This document shows, piece after piece, positions 1 through 7,931 of a stretch of 64,000 bases of DNA. Each line of letters begins with the position of its first letter. Position 1 is the stretch's first letter. The stretch is taken from the NCBI GenBank assembly GCA_044227095.1, contig JBGAFV010000001.1, positions 3,286,001 to 3,350,000 on the forward strand, given 5' to 3'. Source of the DNA: JACMLD01 sp044227095 (GTDB lineage: Bacteria; Bacteroidota; Bacteroidia; Chitinophagales; Chitinophagaceae). The position numbers and the translations under genes are program-made. A model generated the notes under the pieces. The model searched no databases, was not told the origin of the DNA, and was given only the letters and a program-made list of their open reading frames with translations.

Positions 1-62
1 AGGAAGAAAGTAAAAGCTATTGATGTAATTGTTTAAGTGCTATATTGCCTTAAACCTTGTTT

Positions 63-425
63 ATGAGAGATTACAAAAAATTAGATGTATGGAAGAAGTC
101 GCATGACTTGTACATACATGTCAAAAAAAATGTTGCAATAAAATTTCCGCCCGATGAAAAATTTGAACTGACTTCGCAGTTAAAGAGGGCTTCATTATCT
201 GTTCCGTTAAATATCGTTGAAGGTTGCGGAAGATATACAGATAAAGATTTCGCTCATTTTCTTGACAATTCACTCGGTTCAATTAATGAGACAGACTATT
301 GTTGTTATTCTGCTTCTGAATTAAAATATATTAGTCATGAAGAATATGAAACAGTAAATAAATTAATAAATGAAGTAAGGGCAATGCTCATATCTTTTTT
401 GAAATTTTTGCGGGTTGAAAAATAA
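63..425 (+). CDS. four-helix-bundle protein (S23/IVP-like)
   Basis: A 120-residue protein opening with the family hallmark DYKKLDVWKKSHDL, followed by LTSQLKRASLSVPLNIVEGCGR. This is the S23 / 23S rRNA intervening-sequence protein family, a four-helix bundle also used by the Avd accessory protein of diversity-generating retroelements. Its molecular role as a free-standing gene is unknown. I prefer the ATG at 63 over the in-frame TTG at 57 because the family starts at MRDYKKL or similar. It sits just upstream of argD but is unrelated to arginine synthesis. The flanks carry short similar words (CCTTAAACC before, CCTAAAACCTAAG after), so it may be a recent insertion. No reverse transcriptase or variable repeat is seen nearby. 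Confidence 0.85.
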   Translation: MRDYKKLDVWKKSHDLYIHVKKNVAIKFPPDEKFELTSQLKRASLSVPLNIVEGCGRYTDKDFAHFLDNSLGSINETDYCCYSASELKYISHEEYETVNKLINEVRAMLISFLKFLRVEK

Positions 426-531
426 ACTGCCTAAAACCTAAGACTTTCTACCAGCAATCACTTTTTAAATTTTATCAGGTGCGAAGTATACGGCCTTAAG
501 CCCTACACCTTGCACCACAAACCTTTTTAAG

Positions 532-1692
532 ATGAAGCTTTTCGACGTTTATCCGCTTAATGACATTACAATCGTAAAAGCACAAGGATCTTATGTGTGG
601 GACGATAACGGCGTACAGTATTTAGACATGTATGGTGGTCATGCAGTAATCAGTATTGGCCATACACACCCGCATTGGGTAAAGCGAATAGAAGATCAAC
701 TTAATAAAATTGCTTTTTATTCAAACTCTGTACATATTCCATTGCAGCAGGAACTGGCAACAAAGCTGGGCAAGGTAAGTGGTAAAGAAGATTACCAGTT
801 GTTTTTACTGAGCAGTGGCGCCGAAGCAACGGAAAATGCATTAAAGCTTGCTTCTTTTCACAATGGGAAAAAGAAAGTAGTTGCGTTTAAAAAATCTTTT
901 CACGGACGTACTTCACTTGCAGTAGCAGTTACAGATAACCCTGCTATTGTAGCGCCAATTAATGAAACTGAAAATGTAATCTTTTGTCCTTTTAACGATG
1001 CTGCGGCATTGGAGAAGGTTTTTGCAGAACAGGGAAATGAAATTTCGTCTGTAATAATAGAAGGTATACAAGGTGTAGGTGGCATTAATGTAGCCGATGA
1101 AAAATTCCTGCAACTCATACGTTCTTTGTGCGATAAACACAACGCTGTTTACATTGCAGACAGTGTGCAATGTGGTTATGGAAGAAGCGGACAATTTTTC
1201 TCACACGACTATGCCGGTGTAAATGCAGACATATACACTATGGCAAAAGGCATGGGCAATGGTTTTCCGGTGGCTGGTATTTTAATTGCGCCGCATATTG
1301 CGCCTAAGCATGGTATGTTGGGTACTACATTTGGCGGCAACCAACTGGCATGCGCAGCTGCACTTGCTGTGTTGGAAGTAATAGAAGAAGAGAACTTGAT
1401 AGAAATGGCCAAGCAACGTGGCATGTATATAAAAAACAGGTTGAAAGCAATTGACGGCATCAAGAATATTCGCGGACGTGGTTTAATGATAGGCTTTGAT
1501 GTGCCGCCGGAATTAAAAGATCTGCGCAAAACATTGCTGTACAATTTTAATGTATTCACCGGGGAAGCAAAACCAAATGTTATTAGGTTGTTGCCTTCTC
1601 TTGCCATCAGCAAAAAACAAACAGATGAATTTCTGGATGCCTTGCAGGAAGCGATTGAAGAAATTAAGAAAGCGCAGGAAGTGAATGCGTGA
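532..1692 (+). CDS. argD: acetyl/succinylornithine aminotransferase
   Basis: Class III PLP-dependent aminotransferase of 386 residues, converting N-acylglutamate semialdehyde to N-acylornithine in the cytoplasm. Visible: the phosphate-binding segment SSGAEATENA near residues 94-103, the FHGRT motif near 123, the cofactor Asp in YIADSVQCGYGRSG near 210, and the Schiff-base Lys in TMAKGMGNGFPVAG near 239. Length fits ArgD. It opens a same-strand run argD-argF'-argB-argE-argH, so biosynthetic ArgD is preferred over catabolic ornithine aminotransferase; a separate RocD lies at 47636-48877. A 7-bp tandem repeat begins at its stop codon. Confidence 0.93.
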   Translation: MKLFDVYPLNDITIVKAQGSYVWDDNGVQYLDMYGGHAVISIGHTHPHWVKRIEDQLNKIAFYSNSVHIPLQQELATKLGKVSGKEDYQLFLLSSGAEATENALKLASFHNGKKKVVAFKKSFHGRTSLAVAVTDNPAIVAPINETENVIFCPFNDAAALEKVFAEQGNEISSVIIEGIQGVGGINVADEKFLQLIRSLCDKHNAVYIADSVQCGYGRSGQFFSHDYAGVNADIYTMAKGMGNGFPVAGILIAPHIAPKHGMLGTTFGGNQLACAAALAVLEVIEEENLIEMAKQRGMYIKNRLKAIDGIKNIRGRGLMIGFDVPPELKDLRKTLLYNFNVFTGEAKPNVIRLLPSLAISKKQTDEFLDALQEAIEEIKKAQEVNA

Positions 1693-1743
1693 GTCGTGAG
1701 TCGTGAGTCGTGAGTCGTGAGTCGTGAGTCGTGAGTCGTGAGT
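1689..1743. repeat. (GTGAGTC)n tandem repeat
   Basis: Nearly eight perfect copies of the 7-mer GTGAGTC, starting within the last codon/stop of argD. Related words recur at 61236-61300 (GTGAGTA units) and, inverted and degenerate, at 62480-62520 (CTCACGATTCACGA). Not CRISPR-like, since there are no spacers. Confidence 0.95.
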
Positions 1744-1780
1744 AATTATTGGATATGCAAGGTATATTATTGTTTAAGGC

Positions 1781-1866
1781 AAGCCCTGAAAGGGCGTAAT
1801 TAATATAGCCCCGGGTGAAACCCGGGGAATGGGATGTGGAAATTTTACGCAACCCTGAAAGGGTTG
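1781..1866 (+). repeat. paired-hairpin element, copy 1 (A-B-third hairpin)
   Basis: Three perfect hairpins, each with a GAA triloop on the plus strand: A at 1783-1795 (GCCCT-GAA-AGGGC), B at 1809-1827 (CCCCGGGT-GAA-ACCCGGGG, 8 bp arms) and a third at 1850-1866 (CAACCCT-GAA-AGGGTTG). The linker between A and B ends in TAG, as in the other copies. None is followed by a T-run, so they are not ordinary terminators. The same order of parts occurs at 43397-43477 and 11653-11736. Confidence 0.85.
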
Positions 1867-1914
1867 AATAAGAAAATAAGGCGGCGATTAAAAAAATCGT
1901 TGCGCAATGATATG

Positions 1915-1966
1915 CAGTTGAAGTGTGCGACGCAACAAAAGATGCAATAACATTCATTAGCCCGGA
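1915..1966 (+). repeat. 50-bp dispersed box element, copy a
   Basis: Contains AAGTGTGCGACGCAAC (1921-1936) followed by a degenerate 3' half (ATGCAATAACATTCATTAGC) that resembles the other five copies (9347-9395, 12001-12050, 43505-43555, 50834-50887, 59883-59933). The GTG at 1923, which gives the longest argF' frame, lies inside this element. Upstream GTTGCG at 1899-1904 can pair with CGCAAC at 1931-1936. Confidence 0.75.
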
Positions 1967-1985
1967 CAATAAAAACATAATAACC

Positions 1986-2957
1986 TTGAAGCAGTTTATT
2001 TCTGTTCATGATGTAGCCAACATCAACGCAATGGTACAAAAAGCATTAGCGTATAAAGCAAATCCGTTAAAAGACAAGAAACTGGGTGCTGATAAACGCA
2101 TTGGTTTATTGTTTCTTAACCCCAGCATGCGTACACGTTTAAGCACACAGGTAGCTGCAAGCAATTTGGGTATGGAGAGTATTGTTTTTAATGTTGGTCA
2201 GGATGGTTGGGCATTAGAGTTTGAAGAAGAAGCCATCATGAGCGGCAATACGGTGGAGCATGTAAAAGATGCGGCGCCTATTCTCGGAAAATATTTTGAT
2301 ATTCTTTGCATCAGAACTTTTCCATCGCTTAAAAACCGCGATGACGACTATAGCGAATTGTACATTAAACAGTTTATAAAATATGCAGGTATTCCGGTAG
2401 TAAGTCTTGAAAGTGCTACACTTCATCCTTTGCAGAGTCTTACAGATATTATAACAATAAAAGAAAGCATAAATAGCAGCACCTTGGGAGCAGGAATAAA
2501 ACCTAAAATTGTGCTTACATGGGCACCACACGTAAAGCCATTGCCGCAGTGCGTTGCCAATAGTTTTTCTCAGTGGATTACTGCATGGGGAGAAGCAGAT
2601 TTTGTAATTACGCATCCTGAAGATTATGAACTGCATGAAAGTTTTACGAAAGGTGCAAAGGTTACACACAACCAGGATGAAGCTTTGAAGAATGCAGATT
2701 ATGTGTATGTAAAAAACTGGAGTACTTTTAATGATTATGGAAGGATTTATTGTAATGATCCTGTTTGGATGCTGACAAATGAAAAATTGAAACTGACCAA
2801 TAATGCCAAAGTGATGCATTGCCTTCCGGTAAGAAGAAATGTAGAACTGAGCGATGAAATATTGGACGGGCCTAACAGTATTGTTACGCAGGAAGCAGCC
2901 AACCGTGTATGGGCAGCACAGGCTGTATTAAGCGAAATACTCGGCAGCTTGAAATAA
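1986..2957 (+). CDS. argF': N-succinylornithine carbamoyltransferase (ArgF' type)
   Basis: Transcarbamylase that carbamoylates N-acylornithine in the acylated arginine pathway. The carbamoyl-phosphate loop is SMRTRLSTQ (near residues 47-55), followed by HPLQSLTD and the C-terminal HCLPVRRN motif. The frame is open to a GTG at 1923, but those extra 21 residues are encoded by a dispersed repeat. Starting at TTG 1986 gives LKQFISVHDV, which lines up with the start MKKFTCVQDI that I recall for the Bacteroides fragilis enzyme. With this start, residue 90 is Val, at the position where Glu favours acetylornithine and Pro (B. fragilis) favours succinylornithine, so a succinyl substrate is predicted. 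argB follows 6 bp later. Confidence 0.88.
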   Translation: MKQFISVHDVANINAMVQKALAYKANPLKDKKLGADKRIGLLFLNPSMRTRLSTQVAASNLGMESIVFNVGQDGWALEFEEEAIMSGNTVEHVKDAAPILGKYFDILCIRTFPSLKNRDDDYSELYIKQFIKYAGIPVVSLESATLHPLQSLTDIITIKESINSSTLGAGIKPKIVLTWAPHVKPLPQCVANSFSQWITAWGEADFVITHPEDYELHESFTKGAKVTHNQDEALKNADYVYVKNWSTFNDYGRIYCNDPVWMLTNEKLKLTNNAKVMHCLPVRRNVELSDEILDGPNSIVTQEAANRVWAAQAVLSEILGSLK

Positions 2958-2963
2958 TAAAAA

Positions 2964-3752
2964 ATGGAGAAACTTTTTATTATAAAGATTGGTGGAAATG
3001 TAATTGACAATGAAAAAAATCTTTCGTCGTTTCTTGATGTGTTTGCAGCAATCAAGGCTAAGAAGATATTAATTCATGGTGGTGGAAAGATTGCTACTAA
3101 AATAGGAGAGCAGTTGGGTATTGCACCAAACTATGTAAACGGAAGGCGTATTACCGATGCTGCAACTATTGATTTGGTAACGATGGTTTATGGCGGATTG
3201 GTAAATAAAAAAATTACAGCGCAACTGCAGGCCAAAGGGTGCAATGCAATTGGCTTAACCGGTGCTGATGCCAATATTATTCCTGCAGTAAAAAGGCCGG
3301 TAAAAGAAATTGATTACGGATTTGTGGGAGACATTGGCAGCCTGGAGCCTGGGATCAATAGCCTGAAGTTATTTTTGGAAAATAACCTTACCCCAGTATT
3401 TGCGCCGCTTACACATGATGGCAACGGACAAATGCTGAATACAAATGCAGATACTGTTGCTTCTTCTCTTGCAGTTGCATTGTCTTCAAAATATAATGTT
3501 AGGTTGATTTATTGCTTTGAGAAAAAAGGCGTGTTGGAAAATGTGGAAGATGAAAATTCTGTTATACGCCTTATTACAAAAGATGTTTACAGAAATTTGA
3601 AAGAAGGCAACAAATTATTCGACGGCATTTTGCCCAAGATAGACAATGCATTTGCTGCTATAGATAATGGTGTAAAGGAAGTGATGATTGGTGATGCAAA
3701 AGATCTTTTAAAAAATGTAACGGAGGATACGGTGGGGACGTTGATTAGGTAG
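2964..3752 (+). CDS. argB: N-acylglutamate kinase
   Basis: Amino-acid kinase family protein of 262 residues that phosphorylates the N-acylglutamate carboxylate with ATP. The N-terminus IIKIGGNVID carries the ATP-binding Lys and glycines (about residues 6-14), IHGGGK near 38-43 is the glycine-rich loop, and LTGADANI and NTNADTVASSLA match the ligand-binding segments of ArgB. It follows argF' by 6 bp and so is probably co-transcribed. No N-terminal acetyltransferase fusion and no obvious extra arginine-sensing helix is present. Given the transcarbamylase next door, N-succinylglutamate may be the true substrate. Confidence 0.9.
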   Translation: MEKLFIIKIGGNVIDNEKNLSSFLDVFAAIKAKKILIHGGGKIATKIGEQLGIAPNYVNGRRITDAATIDLVTMVYGGLVNKKITAQLQAKGCNAIGLTGADANIIPAVKRPVKEIDYGFVGDIGSLEPGINSLKLFLENNLTPVFAPLTHDGNGQMLNTNADTVASSLAVALSSKYNVRLIYCFEKKGVLENVEDENSVIRLITKDVYRNLKEGNKLFDGILPKIDNAFAAIDNGVKEVMIGDAKDLLKNVTEDTVGTLIR

Positions 3753-3951
3753 TTGGTTGATTAGTTGAAAGGTTGATTGGCCAGGGAATTAGGAATTAAG
3801 AATTAGGTTAAGTGAACGAGGGATGTCTGATGGCTGATGTGGAGATGCCTGATGTCTTTTGTGCGAAGTCCCAATACTGAGCACTATATGTTTTTTTGCG
3901 CAAAGTCTTTATACTAAATACTGAGTACTGAATACTCAACACTAAATACTT
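3739..3951. repeat. quasi-repeat island between argB and the argE-like gene
   Basis: Four successive blocks of word-like repeats: TTGATTAG/GGTTGATT (3739-3780), GGAATTAGGAATTAAG (3785-3807), GATGTCTGATGGCTGATG and GATGCCTGATGTCT (3820-3858), and TACTAAATACTGAGTACTG with ACACTAAATACT (about 3911-3951). Each block has its own vocabulary. The GATGTCTGATG word recurs at 11517-11552. Confidence 0.75.
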
Positions 3952-3954
3952 TCT

Positions 3955-5025
3955 ATGAACCATTCTATTGATGTACTTTTTGAGAAAGCGGTTGTTTTGC
4001 TGAAGCAATTGATAAGTACACCCTCTTTTTCAAAAGAAGAAAATGACACAGCCGAGCTGATTACCCGTTTTTTGGAAGAAAACGGAATTGAATACAAACG
4101 TGTTGGCAATAATATCTATGCAAAGAATGCAGACTACGATGAAAAGAAGCCATCTGTTCTTTTAAACTCTCATCACGATACAGTAAAACCCAACAAAGGT
4201 TATACAATGGATCCTTTTACGCCTATAGAAAAGGATGGAAAATTGTTTGGCCTTGGAAGCAATGATGCCGGCGGTTGCCTCGTATCGCTCATGGCTACAT
4301 TTCTTTATTATTACAATAGAAAAGACATTAACCACAATGTTGTTTTTGCTGCAAGCGCAGAAGAAGAAATTAGCGGGGTTAATGGTATAGAGCTTGTGCT
4401 TCCTTATCTTGGCAATATAGATTTTGGCATTGTTGGGGAACCCACAAAATTAGAAATGGCTGTTGCAGAGCGTGGCTTAATGGTAATAGATTGTACTGCT
4501 GCAGGCCGCTCTGGTCATGCTGCACGCAATGAAGGCGAGAACGCATTGTATAAAGCCGTGGATGATATTAACTGGATAAGAAATTATCGTTTTGATAAAG
4601 TGAGTGATTTGCTAGGTGAATCAAGAATGACGGTTACCATTATTGAAACAGAAAACAAACAGCACAATGTTGTTCCGTCTCAGTGCAAGTATGTAATTGA
4701 TGTTCGTGTAAATGAACTGTACACTTTTGATGAAATACTGGATGCATTAAAACACAATCTTAAAAGCCAGTATAAGCCGCGTACAACAAGGATGAAATCA
4801 ACATCTATTCCGCTTGATCATCCGTTGGTAAAAGCAGGTATAAGTATGGGCAAAGGTTATTATGGTTCGCCTACAACATCAGATAAAGCATTGATGCCGT
4901 TTGCTGCTCTAAAAATGGGCCCTGGTGATAGTGCACGCAGTCATACCGCCGATGAATTTATTTATCTTGATGAAATAAGAAATGGTATTGAAACTTATAT
5001 AAAACTACTGGAACACATTCTTTAA
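3955..5025 (+). CDS. M20 family deacetylase, ArgE-like
   Basis: Zinc-dependent M20 peptidase-family amidohydrolase of 356 residues. Metal and catalytic residues are visible: NSHHDTVKP near 71-79, SNDAGG near 103-108, the Glu pair in SAEEEISG near 136, a Glu in GEPTKLEMAV, and the dimerisation-domain His in GRSGHAAR. Its position between argB and argH, and the use of acylated citrulline in this phylum, suggest it removes the acyl group from N-acylcitrulline. DapE or peptidase activity cannot be excluded from sequence alone. The short intergene upstream is filled with quasi-repeats. Confidence 0.83.
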   Translation: MNHSIDVLFEKAVVLLKQLISTPSFSKEENDTAELITRFLEENGIEYKRVGNNIYAKNADYDEKKPSVLLNSHHDTVKPNKGYTMDPFTPIEKDGKLFGLGSNDAGGCLVSLMATFLYYYNRKDINHNVVFAASAEEEISGVNGIELVLPYLGNIDFGIVGEPTKLEMAVAERGLMVIDCTAAGRSGHAARNEGENALYKAVDDINWIRNYRFDKVSDLLGESRMTVTIIETENKQHNVVPSQCKYVIDVRVNELYTFDEILDALKHNLKSQYKPRTTRMKSTSIPLDHPLVKAGISMGKGYYGSPTTSDKALMPFAALKMGPGDSARSHTADEFIYLDEIRNGIETYIKLLEHIL

Positions 5026-5028
5026 GCC

Positions 5029-5043
5029 CAGCCCTAAAGGGGT
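5029..5043 (+). repeat. short A-type hairpin after the argE-like gene
   Basis: CAGCCCTAAAGGGGT forms a CCCT/GGGG-type stem with an AAA triloop, like the A and third hairpins elsewhere, but no B hairpin accompanies it. A related CCCCTTTAGGGGG sequence lies inside the start of argH (5165-5177). Confidence 0.5.
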
Positions 5044-5140
5044 AAAGAAGCCGGTACTGGTAATAATTGAGGGGTTGACAATCAAAAGTGGATACGGTAA
5101 TGAATTATATTTATTCTTATGAGCTTAAACATTAATCACA

Positions 5141-6514
5141 ATGGCAACAAGTAATGTAACTAATTCCCCTTTAGGGGGCGGGGGCAAGCTCTGGCAAAAA
5201 AACATTACATCGCTGCAGGAAGTAGAAAAATTTACAGTGGGCAACGACCGTGAAATGGATATGTACCTTGCTTCTTTTGATGTGCTTGGTTCGTTGGCGC
5301 ACACGCAAATGCTGGAATCCATCGGCCTGCTTACTAAAGATGAAAAAAATAAAATTCATACTGCGCTTAAAGAAATCTATGTAAAAATAAAGTTGGGCGA
5401 ATTTGCGCTGGATGATAATGTTGAAGACATTCACTCGCAGGTAGAATTATTGCTAACAGAAAAACTGGGCGATACCGGAAAAAAAATCCATAGTGCCCGC
5501 AGTAGGAACGACCAGGTATTGGTTGATGTAAAACTTTTTTTAAGAAATGAACTCCAGGAACTGGTACTTGCCATTCAACCTTTTTTTGAATTGCTGCAAG
5601 CGCAGAGTGAAAAATATAAAAATGATTTGTTGCCAGGCTATACACATTTGCAACTGGCCATGCCTTCTTCATTTGGCTTGTGGTTTGGCGCTTATGCAGA
5701 AAGCCTGGTAGACGACCTGGTTACATTAAAAGCTGCGTATGAGGTAGTCAATAAAAATCCGCTTGGTTCTGCTGCGGGTTATGGTTCATCATTTCCTGTA
5801 AACAGAACGCTTACTACCAAGCTGCTGGGTTTTGAAGACCTCAATTACAATGTAGTTTATGCGCAAATGGGCCGTGGTAAGGCCGAAAGAATTGTTGCCA
5901 TGGCTATGGCCAATGTAGCAGATACACTTGCCAGGCTTTCAATGGATGCCTGCCTGTTTTTAAACCAGAATTTTGGCTTTATCAGTTTCCCGCCACAGCT
6001 TACAACAGGCAGTAGCATAATGCCGCACAAAAAAAACCCTGATGTATTTGAACTAATACGTTCTCATTGCAACCGTATTAAAGCATTGCCAAATGAAATA
6101 ATGATGATGACCACCAATCTGCCTTCTGGTTATCACAGGGATTTGCAATTGCTGAAAGAACACCTGTTTCCTTCTTTTAAAACACTCAAAAATTGTATTG
6201 AAATGGCAGGGTTGATGCTGAGCAATATTGAAGTAAAGAAGGATATTTTAAAAGATGAGAAATACAAATATCTTTTTAGTGTAGAAGAAGTAAACAAACT
6301 GGTACTGGAAGGCTTGCCTTTCAGGGATGCGTATAAAAAAGTTGGACTTGATATAGAAGCCGGCAATTTTACATACGATACAGCCGTCAATCATACACAC
6401 GAAGGTTCCATCGGTAATTTAGGTACCGCAGAAATACATGTTATGATGCAAAATGCTGTAAAAGGGTTCAATTTTAGTAAAGTTGCACATGCGTTGGAGC
6501 AATTATTGTCCTAA
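5141..6514 (+). CDS. argH: argininosuccinate lyase
   Basis: Fumarase/aspartase superfamily lyase of 457 residues that splits argininosuccinate into arginine and fumarate, the last step of the pathway. Visible: SRNDQV near 120, the active-site segment YTHLQLAMPSSFG, and the superfamily signature GSSIMPHKKNPD near 291. The protein normally begins KLWQK; here it is preceded by MATSNVTNSPLGGGG, where SPLGGGG is encoded by a repeat-like stretch (CCCCTTTAGGGGG). No alternative start codon lies between this stretch and KLWQK, so the extension is probably translated. It is the last recognisable arg gene of the run. Confidence 0.93.
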   Translation: MATSNVTNSPLGGGGKLWQKNITSLQEVEKFTVGNDREMDMYLASFDVLGSLAHTQMLESIGLLTKDEKNKIHTALKEIYVKIKLGEFALDDNVEDIHSQVELLLTEKLGDTGKKIHSARSRNDQVLVDVKLFLRNELQELVLAIQPFFELLQAQSEKYKNDLLPGYTHLQLAMPSSFGLWFGAYAESLVDDLVTLKAAYEVVNKNPLGSAAGYGSSFPVNRTLTTKLLGFEDLNYNVVYAQMGRGKAERIVAMAMANVADTLARLSMDACLFLNQNFGFISFPPQLTTGSSIMPHKKNPDVFELIRSHCNRIKALPNEIMMMTTNLPSGYHRDLQLLKEHLFPSFKTLKNCIEMAGLMLSNIEVKKDILKDEKYKYLFSVEEVNKLVLEGLPFRDAYKKVGLDIEAGNFTYDTAVNHTHEGSIGNLGTAEIHVMMQNAVKGFNFSKVAHALEQLLS

Positions 6515-6627
6515 ATTGCCGTTCTGCATGCCATGCCGGTATGCGCATAAATGTTTGTAAAGGCTAATTCCTGGCCATGCAAACTGGTAATTAACCAAAC
6601 GGTCGGCTCATAAAGAACTTATTACGC

Positions 6628-7794
6628 ATGGCTGAATCAAACAAAAAACGAATCGCTTTATTTGGCTCTACTGGTTCTATTGGCACACAGGCCCTCAATG
6701 TAATTGCTGCCAATGAAAACCTGTTCTCTGCTGAAATTCTTACTGCACAAAGCAATGATGAATTGCTAATCAAACAAGCCCTTCAGTTCAACCCTAATAT
6801 TGTTGTTATTGGCGATGAACGCAAATACAACAAGGTAAAGGAAGCACTTGCTGCTACACATGTAAAGGTTTTTTCCGGAGAAAAAGCATTGGAAGAATGT
6901 GCTGCTATGGATTGTTATGATATGATGCTGGCTGCCATTGTTGGCTTTGCTGGTTTAAAACCAACACTCAAAGCAATTGACAACGGCAAAATGGTAGCGT
7001 TGGCCAATAAGGAAACACTGGTAGTAGCGGGCGATATTGTAATGAGCAAAGCAGTTGAAAAACGTGTTCCCGTTATTCCGGTAGATAGCGAACACTCTGC
7101 TATTTTTCAATGCATGGTGGGTGAAACAAGAAACCGTATTGAGAAAATTATATTAACTGCATCCGGTGGCCCCTTTTTAGGAAAGAAGCCCAACTTTTTG
7201 GTGAATGTAAAACGAGATCATGCATTGCAGCATCCCAACTGGGCAATGGGTGCAAAAATTACAATTGACTCTGCCACCCTTATGAACAAGGGTTTGGAAA
7301 TGATAGAAGCAAAATGGTTGTTTAACCTGAAACCAGAACAGGTGCAGGTGGTGGTACATCCGCAAAGCGTTATACATAGCATGGTAATGTTTGAAGACGG
7401 AAGCATAAAAGCACAAATGGGTTTGCCCGATATGAAATTACCCATTCAGTACGCTATGGCTTTTCCGCACAGGATTCCGAATTCATTTCCCCGTTACGAT
7501 TTTAAAAAACCAAATGCTTTAACGTTTGAAGAACCCGATGTAAAAACATTCAGAAACCTGGCACTTGCCAGCGATGCACTTTTTAAAGGAGGAAATTTAC
7601 CCTGCATACTGAACGCAGCCAACGAAATTGCCGTATATGCTTTTTTAAAAAACAGGCTGGGCTTCCTGGATATGACAGATTTAATTGAAAAGACAATGGC
7701 TAAAATTCCCTTTATACAAAACCCAACATTAGAACAGTATTTTGAAACAGATGGAGAGGCAAGAAGTTTTGCCGCCTCACTGATACATATGTAA
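6628..7794 (+). CDS. dxr: 1-deoxy-D-xylulose 5-phosphate reductoisomerase
   Basis: 388-residue enzyme that makes 2-C-methyl-D-erythritol 4-phosphate from DXP in the MEP isoprenoid pathway, using NADPH. The N-terminal Rossmann motif is LFGSTGSIGTQAL (about 11-23), followed by ANKETLV, the metal-binding PVDSEHSAIFQ, and TASGGPF and SATLMNKGLE in the catalytic domain. Full length, with the C-terminal helical domain present. Another MEP gene, ispE, lies at 50947-51768, so the organism uses this route. rseP follows in the same direction, as is common in bacteria. Confidence 0.95.
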   Translation: MAESNKKRIALFGSTGSIGTQALNVIAANENLFSAEILTAQSNDELLIKQALQFNPNIVVIGDERKYNKVKEALAATHVKVFSGEKALEECAAMDCYDMMLAAIVGFAGLKPTLKAIDNGKMVALANKETLVVAGDIVMSKAVEKRVPVIPVDSEHSAIFQCMVGETRNRIEKIILTASGGPFLGKKPNFLVNVKRDHALQHPNWAMGAKITIDSATLMNKGLEMIEAKWLFNLKPEQVQVVVHPQSVIHSMVMFEDGSIKAQMGLPDMKLPIQYAMAFPHRIPNSFPRYDFKKPNALTFEEPDVKTFRNLALASDALFKGGNLPCILNAANEIAVYAFLKNRLGFLDMTDLIEKTMAKIPFIQNPTLEQYFETDGEARSFAASLIHM

Positions 7795-7931
7795 GCCCGC
7801 TAATCAGCCCTGTTTGCCTCTGAGACAAGTGGCAGCTGGGACGGTAAATTTTCTCATTTCACTAACCCTTTTTGGCGGATATTTGCATCCTTATAAATCT
7901 TAAAAATCATCGCCTTAGTGCCGAACGAATT

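Noticed and set aside
1689..1743. CRISPR array
   Set aside because: The repeat is a 7-bp tandem with no spacers and no cas genes nearby.
1783..1827. A and B hairpins as ordinary rho-independent terminators
   Set aside because: Neither is followed by a T-run; true terminators in the window (9312, 12457, 13358, 34850, 37181, 52647) have one.
1664..1978. Minus-strand frame of 104 codons across the argD-argF' spacer
   Set aside because: It is translated repeat DNA (hairpins and GACTCAC units) and part of argD; such frames arise wherever these repeats occur.
2214..2819. 201-codon minus-strand frame opposite argF'
   Set aside because: It lies wholly within a recognised gene and its composition is that of an antisense shadow.
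7872..7931. TTG start for rseP at 7872
   Set aside because: It would add 20 residues without family support; ATG 7932 gives a normal N-terminus.
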